A stretch of DNA of 64,000 bases from Chitinophagaceae bacterium (GCA_016710745.1 JADJVB010000013.1:635592-699591), one strand, 5' to 3'. Numbered from the stretch's first letter, positions 9,618 through 20,041 are shown. Notes: a model not told the origin generated them from the sequence alone. A program made the numbers and translations.

Positions 9618-12428
9618 ATGTTAATCCGGGTTTATTATTTCATCATATTCATGTTTGTAATAAGCCTTCAAAGCACGGCACAACAGGCCTTGATTTATGA
9701 AGAATCCTTTGATATGAATACCAGGGCCTGGGCCGTTTGGGATAATGAATGGAACAGCGCCCGGTTTGCGAAAGGGCAATCCCTGTATGAAATGAAAGGC
9801 AACTATTCTCACCAGACCTGGAATAATGAGATACGATTTGATGTTGCAAGGGATTTTGCCATTGAAACGAAGTTTAGTTTGCTGAACGGCAAACCGGGCG
9901 AAACCAGCTTCTGGCTGGAATGGGGCCTGGCCAACGTGGGGAAAGATTATTTTGCATTTGGAATTTATTCCGATGGAAAATTCCAGTATGGAAAATCGGT
10001 TAACAGTAAATGGACGCCAATAACAGAAACACCTGTATCCAATGCGGCTATCGGGAGTGGTAGCAATAAGGTGAATGTGATGCGGATTGAAAGAACAGGT
10101 CAATCCATGATTTTCCGCATCAACGGAACTGAAGTGTACCGTGCAAATTTTGAATCATTCAATACCAAGTGTGCCACCGGTTTCCAGGCTAATGGCCTGC
10201 AGCAGTTGGCGGTAGATTACCTGCGGATATATCAGGATCCTTCAGCAAATGATCTTACAGCAAATAAAGTGGCAACATCAACGCTTTTCCCCAACTTTAA
10301 AAAACTGGATAAGGACATTGAATGGAAAAGCGGCTATTTGTTTGCTGGCTGTGTGAATGGCAATTGCGAAGACGGAACGGGAACCTACCTGGAAGTTTAC
10401 TGCGACCGCTGGAACGAAAACAAAGGCAAGCTGCAGTATAAATTGTATAAAGGCATTTTCAGCATGAATGCCAGGCTATTCACCGGGTCCATTTACTACA
10501 AAGATTTTCTGGTTGACAGAAAAAACAACCGTAAAGATTTTGAACCGGAAAAAGGATCGGTTGATTTCAGCAGCGTGGAGAAAACCTGCACTGAAGGCGA
10601 AAGCGGGGAAATGAAACTTACCGGAACTTCGGATTTGTTTTATGGCGTAAAATTTTACAGCAGGCATGGGCGGTCAAAAGGTTTGATGGCAAAGCCAGGA
10701 GTTTACGCAGAGGGCTACTATCATAACGGCGAACCTGTTTACATGTACCTGAAAGATAATGCCGGTAACCAGTTTTGGGGATTGGTAAATCATAATTTTG
10801 AGAAAGTGGCCGGATACGAGAAGAAAGTTGATGGTACCATATATGCCGGCGGCTTTTACAATGAAATGTATTTTGGGCCCGGCCAACGCACCGGCAATGG
10901 CAAAACCGAAGAAGGGATATGGAACCGCGGCGGACTGGTATCGGCCCAGCCGGTCTTTATTCCGGATACAGCCCTGCTTAAAAAAGCGGCAATGGAGATT
11001 GCAGGAAATTTGCCCTTCTCCATTAAGCTGGATCCGTTGAATGTGGATGAATATCACGATAATGGTTTTGGAGGCCGCATCTACAAAGAAAACGGAGCCG
11101 AAACAACATCTGTTTTAAATGGAAACGGCCTGGTATTGGGCTACGATCACCAATTGTATTTTGGACATTTCATCAATGGAAAGGCAGATGGCATGGGCTT
11201 TTTTGCAATACCCCGCTGGGGAGAGGGTAGTTTTCCAAAAAGCACAAATGTATACGGAGGATTTTTTGAGCAGGGGAAATTAATGGTAGGGCCTGTAGTT
11301 CATAAAACCAGAACGGTGGAGATCAGTAAGGTATGGGAATTGGTAACTGCAATTAAAGATGATCAGAATTTTCAGGAAGAACGGATGATGATCCGTAACT
11401 CAAATTATTTTGGTGCACTTACAAGTTTTCGGGCAAAAGCACAAAAAGGTGTTGCAAATGCAGGCTATCATGTAAATAAATTCAATGAGTTCTTTACAAA
11501 CAAGGAAGATTTTATTGTAAACAAACCGGCAAACCCTGAGCTGCAAAAAACGATGGGTCTTTATTTTTCCGGTAAGCCGGGTGATGCGTTCAAAGGACTT
11601 GCTGCAGCCGCAGACCTTGGTAATGCAGAAGCAACCTATTACCTGGCAGGTTTTTATGAAAAGGGCATTGCTACCGAAAAGCATATTGGCAAGTCGGATG
11701 ATTATTACCGAAAATCTGTACAAGGTGGGTATATACGAGCCGCTTTGCCATTGGCCCGCAAAAGCCTGACTATTTTTGAAAGCTTGTTGAAATATGGAAC
11801 GCCTTATACTTTGTGGTTTAACGATTCGGCCATGAAATATTATATGATTGCGGCACAGTCTCAACCCTCACAATCAATTTCACCTGCTGAGATACAGGAG
11901 AGCAGGATTGGTTATTACCGGGCCAAATATCCTGCCCTGCGAAATTCAATAAATATAAACATACAATTGGGCGATGATGCGGATCCCAACACCAGTTTTG
12001 GCAATGTAATAGCAATGGATAAAGCAGACAAACAAAGGCAAGCAGATATGAAAGCAGATATGCTGGCAAATATTAATAAAGTTGCCGGCAGTTATTATTA
12101 TTGCATTTCCAGCCATCAGATACTTTATGTTGCCCCTTATGTGGATAAGGGAGGCACAACTTATGTGTTGAATGCCAAATACTTACACTACAACCAGTCT
12201 AAAAATTTTTATTCCACAGTAGCGGTAAATGCGCTGTTAAACCCGGGTTTGTATAAACGTATTAATCAAACCCTTACCTGCTCTGCATGTAAAGGAGAAG
12301 GCGTAATATACAGAGCTTATAAAACAACCGTAGCCGATTATGAGTATACCCTGGGCGTAAAAATTGTACAAAGTGGCAGCAACGCCAGCAAATGCCTTGC
12401 TTGCGGTGGCGGAGGCCTGGTGCACTAA
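9618..12428 (+). CDS. Large secreted multi-domain protein (LamG-like, MORN-like, Sel1-like, Cys-rich tail)
   Basis: A 936-residue protein with a signal peptide (MLIRVYYFIIFMFV...STAQQ). Residues 25-205 resemble a concanavalin/LamG-type jelly roll (YEESFDMNTRAW...FRINGTEVYR). Residues about 225-560 contain several Gly/Tyr-rich MORN-like strips (GTYLEVYCDRW, YAGGFYNEMYFGPGQRTGNG, YFGHFINGKADGMGFF). Residues about 650-710 look like a Sel1-type repeat (AAADLGNAEATYYLAGFYEKG). The C-terminus has two CxxCxGxG-like knuckles (CSACKGEG and CLACGGGG), as in a DnaJ zinc domain. The combination is unusual. I do not recognise a named family; a periplasmic scaffold or envelope role is a guess. Confidence 0.75.
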   Translation: MLIRVYYFIIFMFVISLQSTAQQALIYEESFDMNTRAWAVWDNEWNSARFAKGQSLYEMKGNYSHQTWNNEIRFDVARDFAIETKFSLLNGKPGETSFWLEWGLANVGKDYFAFGIYSDGKFQYGKSVNSKWTPITETPVSNAAIGSGSNKVNVMRIERTGQSMIFRINGTEVYRANFESFNTKCATGFQANGLQQLAVDYLRIYQDPSANDLTANKVATSTLFPNFKKLDKDIEWKSGYLFAGCVNGNCEDGTGTYLEVYCDRWNENKGKLQYKLYKGIFSMNARLFTGSIYYKDFLVDRKNNRKDFEPEKGSVDFSSVEKTCTEGESGEMKLTGTSDLFYGVKFYSRHGRSKGLMAKPGVYAEGYYHNGEPVYMYLKDNAGNQFWGLVNHNFEKVAGYEKKVDGTIYAGGFYNEMYFGPGQRTGNGKTEEGIWNRGGLVSAQPVFIPDTALLKKAAMEIAGNLPFSIKLDPLNVDEYHDNGFGGRIYKENGAETTSVLNGNGLVLGYDHQLYFGHFINGKADGMGFFAIPRWGEGSFPKSTNVYGGFFEQGKLMVGPVVHKTRTVEISKVWELVTAIKDDQNFQEERMMIRNSNYFGALTSFRAKAQKGVANAGYHVNKFNEFFTNKEDFIVNKPANPELQKTMGLYFSGKPGDAFKGLAAAADLGNAEATYYLAGFYEKGIATEKHIGKSDDYYRKSVQGGYIRAALPLARKSLTIFESLLKYGTPYTLWFNDSAMKYYMIAAQSQPSQSISPAEIQESRIGYYRAKYPALRNSININIQLGDDADPNTSFGNVIAMDKADKQRQADMKADMLANINKVAGSYYYCISSHQILYVAPYVDKGGTTYVLNAKYLHYNQSKNFYSTVAVNALLNPGLYKRINQTLTCSACKGEGVIYRAYKTTVADYEYTLGVKIVQSGSNASKCLACGGGGLVH

Positions 12429-12481
12429 TGCGGTTGTGATGAAATTTCATGAATTGTCTTCAGAATTTTGTAGCTTAACGG

Positions 12482-12676
12482 TATCATGAAAAAAATGCCA
12501 GTCTGCGTGTACTTATTTTAAGCAACGATGGCCTTTTGGTGGTTAAGCAACAAACTTTTTTTAAAAACAGTTTTGGCCGGCTAAGGGATATTTGTATTTC
12601 ACCGGCAGGCAGAGTTTACCTGTGTAGCAGCAATGGCGCTAACCGGGATTTGCTGGTACAAATTTCTAAACCTTAG
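12482..12676 (+). pseudogene. C-terminal remnant of a PQQ-type sugar dehydrogenase
   Basis: A frame without a start codon reads LRVLILSNDGLLVV... FGRLRDICISPAGRVYLC... and ends in LVQISKP at TAG 12674-12676. This matches the last propeller strands of soluble aldose-sugar (GSDH/YliI) dehydrogenases, where GR(L/V)RD and a PDG-type turn precede YL. Nothing upstream continues it: the preceding in-frame stop is at 12476 and the 9618 gene ends at 12428. It looks like a gene stub left by deletion. Confidence 0.5.
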
Positions 12677-12679
12677 GCC

Positions 12680-12687
12680 TATCTTTG
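12680..12687 (+). promoter_or_regulatory. Bacteroidota -7 box (TATCTTTG) for the thiolase gene
   Basis: TATCTTTG lies 26 nt before ATG 12714 and matches TAnnTTTG. It sits just after the stop codon of the dehydrogenase remnant. Confidence 0.5.
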
Positions 12688-12713
12688 CCAACGCCGGATA
12701 CATAAAAAATAAT

Positions 12714-13905
12714 ATGCAAACAGTTTATATAATAGATGCAATAAGAACCCCGATTGGTAAATACGGTGGCTCATTAAGCGGTGTACGTCCCGATGATCTG
12801 CTGGCCCATATCATCAGTGTGTTGGTGAAAAGAAATGCCTCAATCGATCTGAACGCCATTGAAGACGTAATTGCGGGAGCAGCCAACCAAAGCGGCGAAG
12901 ATAACCGTAACGTGGCCCGCATGGCGGCGCTGCTGGCAGGCTTGCCTGCTACGGTAGCCGGAAATACGGTAAACCGTTTATGCGCCAGCGGACTGCAGGC
13001 TATTATGGATTGCGCCCGGGCCATTGCCTGTGGTGATGGCGAATTGATGATTGCCTGTGGGGTGGAGAGTATGAGCAGGGCTCCTTTTGTGATGCCAAAA
13101 ATGACCAGTGCCTTTGCCCGCGACCCGCAGATCGCAGACACTACCTGGTTGGCGTTTTGTAAATAAAAGACTGGCAGAAATGTACTATCCCTATGGTATG
13201 GGCGAAACAGCCGAAAATGTTGCCAAAAGGTGGAACATCAGTCGCCATGCGCAGGATGAATTTGCCTTTGAAAGTCAGCAAAAGTATGCCAGAGCCCTGG
13301 CCGAAAATAAATGGCAGGATGAAATATCGCCCATCCAGGTACAAATTGGTAAAGAGGTTTTTGATTTTGAAAATGATGAGCACCCCCGTTTGTCGAGCCT
13401 CGAAAAACTAAGACAATTAAAACCGGCATTTCTGAAAGACGGCACCGTAACGGCCGGTAACAGCAGCGGTATCAACGACGGATCGGCTGCCATGTTACTG
13501 GCCAGTGAATCAGCAGTAAAAAAATATGGGTTGATCCCGATGGCGAAAATGGTGAGTATGGCGGTGGCCGGGGTAGACCCTGCCATTATGGGCATTGGAC
13601 CGGTACCCGCTACAAAAAAAGCACTGGAAAGAGCCGGCCTTGAAGTTGGCGACCTGGATCTGATTGAATTGAATGAGGCTTTTGCATCACAATCGATTGC
13701 CTGCATTCATGATCTGGGACTCGATCTCGAAAAAGTGAATGTAAACGGCGGTGCTATTGCGCTGGGGCATCCTTTGGGTTGCAGCGGGGTAAGGATATCT
13801 ACCACATTATTGCATGAAATGAAAAGGCGTAAATCGAAATACGGCCTGGCAACGATGTGCGTTGGGGTAGGCCAGGGTGCAGCAATTATTTACGAGCGAT
13901 TATAA
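12714..13905 (+). CDS. Acetyl-CoA acyltransferase / 3-oxoadipyl-CoA thiolase-like, split by a frameshift
   Basis: A type II thiolase of about 397 residues. The first part (12714 to about 13145) has the nucleophile in NRLCASGLQAI. The frame then shifts near 13146, where DTT should continue into GWRFVN; two bases seem lost, or one gained. The second part has the His motif GGAIALGHPLG and the second catalytic Cys in ATMCVGVGQGAAI. DTT(x)GWRFVN...METAENVA and the C-terminus resemble PcaF/PaaJ 3-oxoadipyl-CoA thiolases more than biosynthetic AtoB, but the substrate is not certain. An upstream frame extension to 12633 is ignored because ATG 12714 fits the family start MQTVYIIDAIRTPIGKYGG. The stop abuts and overlaps the converging hisS gene. 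Confidence 0.85.
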
Positions 13906-15269
13906 ATTTTTAAAATAGCCGGCCAGTTTGTCAAAAGGTACCTGTTCCTGATTGCCCGTGGCTAAATTCTTAACAGCACCATTTTTTTCTGCTATTTCTT
14001 TTCACCGATGATGACCACAAAAGGGATATTTTTCTTTTCAGCATAGCTGAATTGCTTGTTTATTTTTACAGCCTCATGATATAATTCGCTGGCCACACCA
14101 CTGGCGCGTAATTCCTGCATAACACCAAAAGCAAATGTACTTTCCGCTTGGCCCATATTAAAGAACAGGGCCCTGGTGCTTACCTGCAAATCGGTTGGAA
14201 ATAAATTCATTTCTTCCAGCACGTCATAAATCCGGTCAACGCCAAAACTGATGCCAACGCCCGGGATACCCGGTACACCAAATAAGCCGGTAAGGTCGTC
14301 GTAACGGCCGCCACCGCCGATACTGCCCATCTTTACTTCTTCGGGGGCTTTAACTTCAAAAATGATTCCGGTGTAATAATTTAATCCCCTGGCCAGGGTA
14401 AAATCGATGCTGAGGTTGGTGTTTTTTGTTTGGCTGAACAGGAACTCCACTTCATCAATTCCTGCTTTCCCGGTTTCCATGGAGCCGATCAGGGATCTTA
14501 TTTGCGCCAGTTTTTCTTCGTTGCTTCCGTTGATATTAAGGTAAGATTCGATGATGGTTATCTGCTCCCGATCCAACCCACGTTGCTGTAATTCTTCGGT
14601 AACTTTTTCCATGCCGATCTTATCTAACTTATCAATGGCGATGGTGATGTTGATCATCTTATCGGCACCGCCACATAATTCAGCAAGCGCAACTAAAATT
14701 TTACGACTGTTTATTTTTAGCTCATAATCTTTTAGTCCGAGTGCAACCAAAACCTCATGATAGATATTGGCCAGTTCCACTTCATTCAATAAAGAAAGAC
14801 TGCCCACAACATCGGCATCACATTGGGTGAACTCGCGGTAGCGGCCTTTTTGTGGCCTGTCGGCACGCCATACCGGTTGAATTTGATACCTGCGGAACGG
14901 GAAGCTGAGTTGGTTGTGGTTCATCGCCACATAACGGGCAAATGGAATAGTGAGGTCATATTTCAAAGCACGTTCTGTAATATCGCTGCTGCTCTTTCCT
15001 TCTAAAAGTTTTTCAAAACCGGCTTTTGATTTTTCAATATTTTTTTCGTTGTCAATGCCGTTGTTCAGGATTTTAAAGATCAGTTTATCACCTTCCTCAC
15101 CGTATTTTCCCATCAACGTATCCAGGTTTTCCATGGCCGGTGTTTCCAGTGGTTCAAAACCATACAGTTCAAAAACCTGTTTGATTACCGAAAAAATATA
15201 ATTCCGCTTCCTGACCGTTTCGGCCGAAAAATCACGGGTGCCCTGTGGTATGGATGGTTTATTGCTCAT
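13900..15269 (-). CDS. hisS: Histidine--tRNA ligase, C-terminal frameshift
   Basis: A class II aminoacyl-tRNA synthetase that charges tRNA-His. Motif 2 is around QPVWRADRPQKGRYREFTQCD, the histidine A loop is LARGLNYYTG, and motif 3 is GGGRYDDL...GVGISFGVDR. The uninterrupted frame stops after 425 residues at 13992. Adding one A to the run at about 14001-14004 restores GEKEIAEKNGAVKNLATG... and a normal anticodon-binding C-terminus ending at the minus-strand TAA 13900-13902, about 456 residues. Its end therefore overlaps the convergent thiolase stop by a few bases. The start MSNKPSIPQGTRDF is canonical and overlaps the 3' end of the phosphatase gene by 11 nt, implying an operon. Confidence 0.93.
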
Positions 15270-15741
15270 GTATGCTATGCTGCTGTTTTGAATATTTTTC
15301 TATTATGGTATCGCAGTTGTTATTGATGATTTCAAACACTGCGTGGTAATCGCTTTCGGGTCCGTTCCAGGGGTCGGGCACATCTCTTTCTTCGCTCGGA
15401 AACGATTCTTCTAAAAACAAACTTACCTTTTTTGAATCAAACTGGGTTTTGCCAATCCGCCGCATATCATCCAGTACATCATCAGCCATGGCATAAATTA
15501 AATCAAATTTGTTGAAATCTTCTGCATCAAACCTCCGGCTTCTCTGTTTACTGATGTCGATTCCGTTTTCTCTGGCCACTTTAATGCTCAGTTGATGAGG
15601 CGGTTCGCCGGTGTGGTATCCATTGGTACCGGCACTTTCAATTTGCCAGTTTAATCCGGCCTTCCATGCTTTATCCTGTAAAATACCTTCTGCCAGCGGA
15701 CTGCGGCAAATATTACCCAGGCATACCATCAAAATTTTCAT
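15259..15741 (-). CDS. Low-molecular-weight protein-tyrosine phosphatase
   Basis: A 160-residue LMW-PTP with the P-loop CX5R(S/T) in VCLGNICRSPLAEG at the N-terminus and the catalytic DP loop in RDVPDPWNG near the C-terminus. The open frame extends further upstream, but ATG 15741 gives the family-typical start MKILMVCLGNICRSP and is four bases from a TATCTTTG box. The gene overlaps hisS by 11 nt, and both are probably transcribed from this promoter. It dephosphorylates protein tyrosine; its role here is not predicted. Confidence 0.93.
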   Translation of the reverse strand: MKILMVCLGNICRSPLAEGILQDKAWKAGLNWQIESAGTNGYHTGEPPHQLSIKVARENGIDISKQRSRRFDAEDFNKFDLIYAMADDVLDDMRRIGKTQFDSKKVSLFLEESFPSEERDVPDPWNGPESDYHAVFEIINNNCDTIIEKYSKQQHSIHEQ

Positions 15742-15745
15742 GCGG

Positions 15746-15753
15746 CAAAGATA
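15746..15753 (-). promoter_or_regulatory. Bacteroidota -7 box (TATCTTTG) of the phosphatase-hisS operon
   Basis: On the minus strand TATCTTTG is followed by CCGC and ATG. The layout and downstream bases are the same as at rlmN. It predicts a leaderless or near-leaderless transcript. Confidence 0.6.
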
Positions 15754-15900
15754 GTTAGCGGAAGGCAATGGGCAAAAGCAATGGACAATTAGCAACAGGC
15801 AATGAGCGGTTAGCAGTCAGGTGTTAGTTATTAGCCATTGCGCATTACGCGGCCGACAACCTTAACCTGTTGAAAAAAGAAGTTAATTTCAGCATCTAAC

Positions 15901-16001
<101 letters not shown>

Positions 16002-16086
16002 TTTATGGAATCTGCGAACAAACACATCTTACTACCGAACATGGCGCCGGTTTTGAACCTTATTTTTTCACTCAAAACCAAAAACG

Positions 16087-16922
16087 ATGAACAGTCAACA
16101 GATCATGAAAACTGATATCCTCGATATCGTTTTCGAAAAACGTAACAAAGCTTATGGAGCTTATGAATTACGTAAGTTCTATCCCAATCGATTAAAACAG
16201 GCCTGGGCTTTATGTTGATCATCGCCGGTTTGTTTGCAGGGTTTACGTTGCTGCCCAAAAAAATAATCCGTTAAGAAGCGTGGTATTTAGTTTTACAGAT
16301 ACTGATTTAAAAGCTGTTGAACCAAAGCCAAAAGAGCCCAAAAAGAAACCCGAAATGAAGCCGGAGAAAAAAAGCCGGATGTAAAGGCGGTACCAGTTCC
16401 AAATCAGAAGAAATTCGTTAACCGGATAATAATTGTTGCCAGCCAGGTAAAAACAGATACCATCGATGCATTGAAACCCCAGGATGTGATCAGTAATATA
16501 AATACCAGGCCAAATGGTTCAGTTCCGCCATTGGTAAAGCCGCCTCTTCCGCCAACGATCAACGGAGCGCCGGTAGCCGCAATACCAAAAATAGATAAAG
16601 TAACACCCAGGCATGGAGATGCGGTTGATATTTTACCATCGTTCCCCGGGGAATGGATGCCTTGCAGCAGTTTATGAAAGATAACCTGCAAAATCCTTAC
16701 GATTGGGAAAATGGAGAAACGGTAAGTGTACAGATAAAATTTGTGGTGGGATATGACGGTAAATTACAAAGATTTGAAACGCAGCTGGATGGCGGTGCCC
16801 TATATAATAAAGAGGTAATCAGGGTGTTGAAGAAAATGCCCGACTGGACACCGGGTGTTGCCGGGGGCGAAAAAGTGTCTGTTTATTATACGATTCCGGT
16901 AAAGTTTGTGATGTCGAACTGA
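16087..16922 (+). CDS. TonB-like energy transducer, split by four one-base deletions
   Basis: It starts like Bacteroidota TonB (TDILDIVFEKRNKAYGAYELRKFY), closely parallel to the tonB at 39101. Four single-base losses in homopolymers break it: CC in the GCCTGG context (about 16202), A7 near 16260, A7 near 16370, and G4 near 16650. Restoring them gives an N-terminal membrane helix (GFMLIIAGLFAGFTLL), a Lys/Pro-rich periplasmic spacer (KPKEPKKKPEMKPEKK), and a TonB C-terminal domain (DALQQFMKDNLQNP...VQIKFVVGYDGKL...WTPG...VYYTIPVKF). The corrected length is 279 residues, equal to the other TonB. It would couple the proton motive force to outer-membrane receptors. It heads a locus with the three following genes. 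Confidence 0.75.
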
Positions 16923-16994
16923 TATTCAGTAATTAATTTAGTAAATTCACGACTCATTTTTATCTTTCTGTAATAAAGCTTAATATAATAAACG

Positions 16995-17253
16995 ATGGCA
17001 TTGGAAGAATTTGAAAAAGAAGAACTGAACGACCGGGAAAAGGATATGTGCGTATGCGCAGTATAATGGATTATGGTATGGGCCTGCTTTGGATAGGTAT
17101 GGGCGTGTTCATCATTTTCATAAAAAATTCAGTATGGACCTTGCCGAAAGATACGATTCAACGGCCTTTAAAATATTCGGTGCAGTCTGTATGATATATG
17201 GGATATTCAGAATGTACAGGGATTTAAGAAAAAATTATTTCAGGGATAGATGA
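16995..17253 (+). CDS. Small membrane protein, split by two one-base deletions
   Basis: The ATG at 16995 reads MALEEFEKEELNDREK, then the frame breaks twice (G run near 17042, A run near 17126). Restored, it is about 86 residues with two hydrophobic helices (DYGMGLLWIGMGVFIIFIK and FKIFGAVCMIYGIFRMY) and a basic tail. Its TGA overlaps the ATG of the next gene (ATGA at 17250-17253), indicating translational coupling. It is too short for the usual ORF calls. No function is known to me. Confidence 0.55.
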
Positions 17254-18190
17254 ACAGCGAAAAGTACAGGCAAATTATTGTAAACGGCTTTGGAATATTG
17301 ATCATAGCGCTGTTAATTTCGGGTTGTCGTTCTAACAAAGCGGCACCCAGTGATACGGTTAATAGCGGAACCATTTATATCAGTGTAGACGAATCATTTA
17401 AACCGGTGATCGAAGAACAGATCCGCGTTTTCGAAAGGTCATTTCCCGATGCGCATATTATAGCCGAATATAAAACCGAAGCAGATTGTTTTAAGGATCT
17501 GTATACCGATAGCCTGAAACGAATGATTATTGTTACCCGCGGACTAAGAAACGAAGAGGATGATTATTTCAGAGAAAAGTATAATTACCCGCCTGCCTGG
17601 GATAATATGGCCAATGATGCCATTACCCTCATAGTAAACAGTAAAAGTACCGATACCCTGTTTACCCTCGAAAGACTGAGGGATCAATTGTCGGGCAAGA
17701 TCAACCGCGATCAAAAATTGTTTTCGACGGGTTAAATGCCACCAGCACGGTACGGTTTGCCATGGACAGTATCTTGAAGGGATTGAAATTTGACACTACC
17801 GTGGTTCAGGCCGTAAAAAACAGCAGTGAAGTAATTGATTATATTTCGAAGACAGAAAATGCGATCGGCTTTGTTGGTATCAGTTGGGTGGGCAACCCCG
17901 AGGACAGTGCCCAGGTAAATATGTTAAAGAAAATAAAAATTGGCTATGTTTCCTGCACGGTATGCGACGAACAGCCCTTTGTAAAACCAATGCAGGCAAG
18001 CATTTCAACCAGGCGATATCCTTTGGTACGAGGTTTGTATTATATACTGAAAGAAAATTACAGTGGACTCGGCAGGGGGTTTGTAAATTTCTTAAATCAG
18101 GAACGGGGACAGTTGATCTTTAAAAGAGCTTATTTGGGTACCAGGATGAATTTCGAAGTAAGAAAAGTAAAGATTAACCAAAAATTCTAA
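17250..18190 (+). CDS. PstS-like substrate-binding lipoprotein, split by a one-base deletion
   Basis: A lipoprotein signal with lipobox LLISGC, then a periplasmic phosphate-binding (PBP-like, type II) fold: GTIYISVDESFKPVIEEQI, FERSFPDAHIIAEY, NDAITLIVN, and after the break FDGLNATSTVRFAMDSIL, NAIGFVGISWVG and YPLVRGLYYILKE. The frame breaks in the A5 run near 17715; one added A joins INRDQ to KIVFDGLNATST. Corrected length is about 313 residues. No permease or ATPase genes accompany it, so a role in phosphate import is doubtful. Its tonB / TPR neighbours suggest an envelope function. Confidence 0.75.
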
Positions 18191-18261
18191 AACATTATCA
18201 AGATTTAACCCGTAAATGATTGAAAAATTAATATTATTGTAAAGTTCTAAAACAGCGAAAA

Positions 18262-20004
18262 ATGAAGAAGTTAAAATTTACCCTTATCCTATTTACCGGT
18301 TTACTGGCGATCAATTTTGCTTATGCGCAGAGCATGGCTGACGGTAAGAGAATGTTATACTATGAAAAGTTCATCAGTGCGAAAAACATCTTTCAGCAAA
18401 TAATAACGGCTGATCCGGCAAACGACGAAGCTGTATATTGGCTTGGGCAGGCCTTAATTGGACCGGAAGAAGAAAAGGATATTGCCGGTGCCAGGGCAGT
18501 TTATGAAAAAGGACTGGCAGCAAATCCAAACAGTGCGCTGTTAAACGCAGGTTTGGGGCATGTTGAATTACTGGAAAGCAAAACACAGCAGGCCCGTAAT
18601 CATTTTGAAACAGCCATCAGTTTAATGAATAAGAATAATTCAATAGATGTGTTGGATGCCGTAGGGGTTGCCAATGGCGATTTTGATTCAAAACTGGGTG
18701 ATGGGGCATATGCTGTTGAAAAGCTTATACAAGCTACAGAAACCAAGCGTTTTAAAGATGCAAAAGTAATGACCGATTTAGGTGACGCCTATCGCAAACA
18801 GAACAGGGGTGGAGAAGCACAAACGGCTTACGAAGAGGCATTAAAAATGGATCCAACTTATGCCAGGGCCAAGTTTCGTATTGGCAGAATATACCAATCA
18901 CAGGGCCGCACCCAGGAAGCGATATACCTGAATTATTATAATGAAACCATGGCATTAGATCCAAAATATACCCGGGTATATTGGATATTGCATCAATATT
19001 ATTACGAAACAGATGTGGTAAAATCAGCAGCTTACCTGGATAAATATTTGGGTGCAAAGGGATCCGACGAAACAAATTCATGCTTCCTGAATGCCCAGAT
19101 GAAGTTTGCCCAGGGGTTATATGCCGAAACGATTGCTTCGGCCGAAAACTGTATCGCAGCCAGTACTACCCCATATCCTAATTTATATGGTTTGATTGCT
19201 TATGCAAACTATTCAACCGGGGTAAAACAGGAAAAAGCGGGAGATACATTGTCTGCCATGGCAAATTTTGGTAAATCAAAAGCCGGTTTCGATATGTATT
19301 TTAAAAAGCAAAAGCCGGATAAACTTGGTGGCGGCGACTACGAGATCTATGCAAAAACATTACTTAAATTTCCCGGAAATGAGGCCCTGGCCGGAACTTT
19401 TATCGACAAAGCCGCAGAGATGGACACTACGGAAGAGGGGAAAGTAAAACTGTTGAAATCGGTAGCTACAAATTTCCAGAGCGCAAAAATGTATGGCGAT
19501 GCAGCTGAGTGGTTTAAGAAAATCGTAAATATTAAGAGGGATCCTACAAAAACTGATTACTATTATGCCGGGATTGCGTATTACCAGGCCAAGCAATATC
19601 CGGATGCTATAGCGATGTTCGATAAATATCTTAACAAGTATCCCGATGATATTATCCCTTATTATTATAAAGGTGCAGCACTGGCGGGTATAGATACACT
19701 GATGGTTGATTCATTGGCTTACAATACCTATAAAAAAGCGGCCGAAGTAGGTGAAGCCACCACTGATAAATCCAGGATCATATCGTTGATAAAAGGAAGT
19801 TACAGGTACCTGATCATTTATGCTGCAAATACACTAAAGGACAAGGAACTGGCACTGGCCTATTGCGACAAATCACTGTTGATCGACCCTACTGATACCG
19901 ACACCATTGGCTTCAGGGAAAGTATTTCGAAAATGACCGTTCAAAAGTCGCCGACGCCGGAACCAAAAAAGAAGACGCCGGCACCACAACCAAAAAAAAA
20001 GTAA
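18262..20004 (+). CDS. TPR-repeat exported protein
   Basis: A 580-residue protein with a Sec signal peptide (MKKLKFTLILFTGLLAINFAYAQ) and many tetratricopeptide repeats, for example DEAVYWLGQALIG...ARAVYEKGLAANPNSALLNAGLGH, EAQTAYEEALKMDPTYARAKFRIGRIY and YYYAGIAYYQAKQYPDAIAMF. The C-terminus is Lys/Pro-rich. It probably mediates protein-protein contacts in the periplasm. The A9 run at 19992-20000 makes the exact end uncertain: one more A would extend it through KKKVKKKSR to TAG 20019-20021. It is last in the tonB-like locus and is followed by a terminator. Confidence 0.85.
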   Translation: MKKLKFTLILFTGLLAINFAYAQSMADGKRMLYYEKFISAKNIFQQIITADPANDEAVYWLGQALIGPEEEKDIAGARAVYEKGLAANPNSALLNAGLGHVELLESKTQQARNHFETAISLMNKNNSIDVLDAVGVANGDFDSKLGDGAYAVEKLIQATETKRFKDAKVMTDLGDAYRKQNRGGEAQTAYEEALKMDPTYARAKFRIGRIYQSQGRTQEAIYLNYYNETMALDPKYTRVYWILHQYYYETDVVKSAAYLDKYLGAKGSDETNSCFLNAQMKFAQGLYAETIASAENCIAASTTPYPNLYGLIAYANYSTGVKQEKAGDTLSAMANFGKSKAGFDMYFKKQKPDKLGGGDYEIYAKTLLKFPGNEALAGTFIDKAAEMDTTEEGKVKLLKSVATNFQSAKMYGDAAEWFKKIVNIKRDPTKTDYYYAGIAYYQAKQYPDAIAMFDKYLNKYPDDIIPYYYKGAALAGIDTLMVDSLAYNTYKKAAEVGEATTDKSRIISLIKGSYRYLIIYAANTLKDKELALAYCDKSLLIDPTDTDTIGFRESISKMTVQKSPTPEPKKKTPAPQPKKK

Positions 20005-20041
20005 AGAAGAAGAGCAGATAGTGCAAAATCAGTGAACAAAG

